DNA of 64,000 nt, taken from NCBI RefSeq assembly GCF_033101155.1, contig NZ_JAWMPX010000006.1, forward strand, positions 1 to 64,000, given 5' to 3'. The stretch's first letter is position 1, and every line of letters begins with the position of its first letter. Below are positions 62,668-64,000 of the stretch, in pieces. The notes under the pieces were generated by a model. The model was not told the DNA's origin, did no database searches, and saw only the letters and a program-made list of their open reading frames with translations. Made by a program: the position numbers and the translations under genes. The DNA is from Tropicimonas sp033101155. Lineage in GTDB: Bacteria; Pseudomonadota; Alphaproteobacteria; Rhodobacterales; Rhodobacteraceae.

Positions 62668-64000
62668 ATGTCTGCACCTATGCGCCGGTTTGCGCGCGAA
62701 GAAGATGGCGGTATGATCATCTTCACTCTTTTCATTCTCGTTTGCATGCTTCTGGCCGTCGGTATGGCGATCGATACCGTGCGCACCGAATTTGCCCGCA
62801 TCAAAATCCAGAACACCATTGATTCCGCTATTCTCGCGGCTGCCGACCTGGACCAGACGCTGGACCCCCAAAGCGTCGTCGAGGATTACCTGGCACGGGC
62901 CGGGATCGATCCGGGCGTTGTCGATATCGATGTCACAAGCGCGCTGGATGCGAGCAAGATCTCCGTAACATCAACCGTGAACGTCAAGACCATGTTCATG
63001 GACATGATCGGGATCGAGACGTTGGCCGCGCCTGCTACCGGGACCGCCGAGGAATCGGTGACCGAACTGGAAATCGTCCTGGTGCTCGACAATTCCGGCT
63101 CCATGGCCAACAACAACAACTTCAGGCTGAACCTGCTCAAGGAGGCGGCGAGCAATTTCGTCGACCAGATCCTCGAGAACGAGAACGCCGACGGAGAGGT
63201 CGCGATCTCGATCGTGCCGTTCGCCACCCAGGTGAATGCCGGTCCGGATCTGTTGAGCCATTACACGGTCTCCAATGAGCACAACTATTCCAACTGCATC
63301 ACCTTCGAGGCAGATGATTTCCTCACCACCGCGATGTCGACGACCCAGCTATACAACCGGACAGCGCATTTCGACCCAAGCCAGAGCCGCCTTCCCCCGC
63401 GGGACAAGTACCGCGTTTGCCGCACGGACACGAGCCGCCAGATAACCCCCTGGTCGGATAATGCCGACTATCTCAAGCAGCAGATCAACGACATGGTCGG
63501 TTTCGGATGGACGTCGATCGAGCTTGGCACGAAATGGGGTGCCGCCCTGCTCGACCCATCGGCCCAACCCGTGCTGAGCGCGATGATCGATGACGGGCTT
63601 GTGGACGAGAAATTCCGCGGCCAACCCTTCGACTATGGCGACTCCGAAGAAGGCATCTCCCGGAAGAAATACCTCATCGTGATGTCGGATGGCGCAAATA
63701 CCAACCAGTGGGAGATCAAGGATCCCTACCGCTCCGGGCTCTCGCCGATTTTCATTGATGGCGGGCTTCAGAATGTCGATGTCAACAGTGACGCCGACAG
63801 CTCGATCATCAACAAGATGTCTTTCTATGACGAGGATCGCGACAGCCCCAACCAGTATTACAGCTTCATCACCGATACGTGGATCCTGAAGCCCGAGGGC
63901 GAGGACAGCGCGGTGCAGCTCACCTGGCCCGAGGTCTGGGACATGATGAGCGTGGAGTTCTACACCGACACGATCTATGCCGTGGCTCTCGGTGAAAATG
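62668..64000 (+). CDS. TadG-like pilus-assembly protein with vWA domain, partial
   Basis: 444 residues to the window edge, still open. RFAREEDGGMIIFTLFILVC is the class of N-terminus seen in TadE/TadG proteins (prepilin-like helix), then QNTIDSAILAAADLDQTLDP. A von Willebrand A-type domain follows with the MIDAS motif LVLDNSGSMANN (about residue 140) and a later ELGTKWGAALLDP and IVMSDGANTNQWEI. It is probably surface or periplasm exposed and tied to Flp-pilus-type assembly, though no other tad genes are in the window. An in-frame ATG at 62620 would add 16 residues. Confidence 0.85.
   Translation, partial: MSAPMRRFAREEDGGMIIFTLFILVCMLLAVGMAIDTVRTEFARIKIQNTIDSAILAAADLDQTLDPQSVVEDYLARAGIDPGVVDIDVTSALDASKISVTSTVNVKTMFMDMIGIETLAAPATGTAEESVTELEIVLVLDNSGSMANNNNFRLNLLKEAASNFVDQILENENADGEVAISIVPFATQVNAGPDLLSHYTVSNEHNYSNCITFEADDFLTTAMSTTQLYNRTAHFDPSQSRLPPRDKYRVCRTDTSRQITPWSDNADYLKQQINDMVGFGWTSIELGTKWGAALLDPSAQPVLSAMIDDGLVDEKFRGQPFDYGDSEEGISRKKYLIVMSDGANTNQWEIKDPYRSGLSPIFIDGGLQNVDVNSDADSSIINKMSFYDEDRDSPNQYYSFITDTWILKPEGEDSAVQLTWPEVWDMMSVEFYTDTIYAVALGEN

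Overview
The window reads as chromosome of an alphaproteobacterium of the Rhodobacterales (Roseobacter-like group). The support is an almost complete, all-minus-strand division and cell-wall (dcw) cluster in Rhodobacterales order with two tandem DUF2484 genes between murC and murB, MurE with the DNPR motif of meso-diaminopimelate enzymes, a heterotetrameric sarcosine oxidase operon, CcmI, and small DUF1127 genes followed by RNAs carrying CCUCCUCCC loops, an arrangement known from Rhodobacter. No strain-level assignment is possible from the sequence alone.

Region 1 (1-13.6 kb) is accessory and scarred. It holds a broken phage-type integrase, an IS5-family remnant, an intact methyl-accepting chemotaxis protein, a frameshifted IS3-family element, two fragments of amino-acid permeases on either side of an intact agmatine deiminase, a chimera of two further IS remnants, a broken TnsA-like nuclease fragment, and an intact MFS exporter with an extra C-terminal domain. 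An unrecognised 613-residue protein is bracketed by about 105-bp direct repeats, next to a 5'-truncated HNH-like gene. tRNA-Tyr(GTA), with its 3' end facing this region, forms the border.

Region 2 (14-43.6 kb) is core genome. It runs leftward as mrp, then mraZ-rsmH-ftsL-ftsI-murE-murF-mraY-(SDR)-murD, then ftsW-murG-murC-DUF2484-DUF2484-murB-ddl-ftsQ-ftsA-(porin)-ftsZ-lpxC-bamD-recN and a periplasmic rhodanese. A plus-strand flavoprotein of the HI0933 family sits between murD and ftsW. Many junctions are ATGA or GTGA overlaps, which implies translational coupling of peptidoglycan precursor synthesis with the divisome genes.

Region 3 (43.8-45.2 kb) is the most unusual stretch. A DUF1127 gene is followed by five tandem double-hairpin RNA units. 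A second DUF1127 gene is followed by one more unit. Each unit carries two loops with CCTCCTCCC (or a close variant), the motif of the 'cuckoo'/CcsR small RNAs of Rhodobacter. The motif resembles the anti-Shine-Dalgarno end of 16S rRNA.

Region 4 (45.4-64 kb) holds the sarcosine oxidase operon soxB-(TfoX-like)-soxD-soxA-soxG, ccmI-ruvX-DUF1289, dusA, a membrane GGDEF/EAL protein with PAS-like modules, a MipA/OmpV outer-membrane protein, two single-haem c-type cytochromes, a small DMT/YdcZ-type membrane protein, the lipoprotein exporter genes lolD and lolC/E, and the start of a TadG-like vWA protein cut by the window end.
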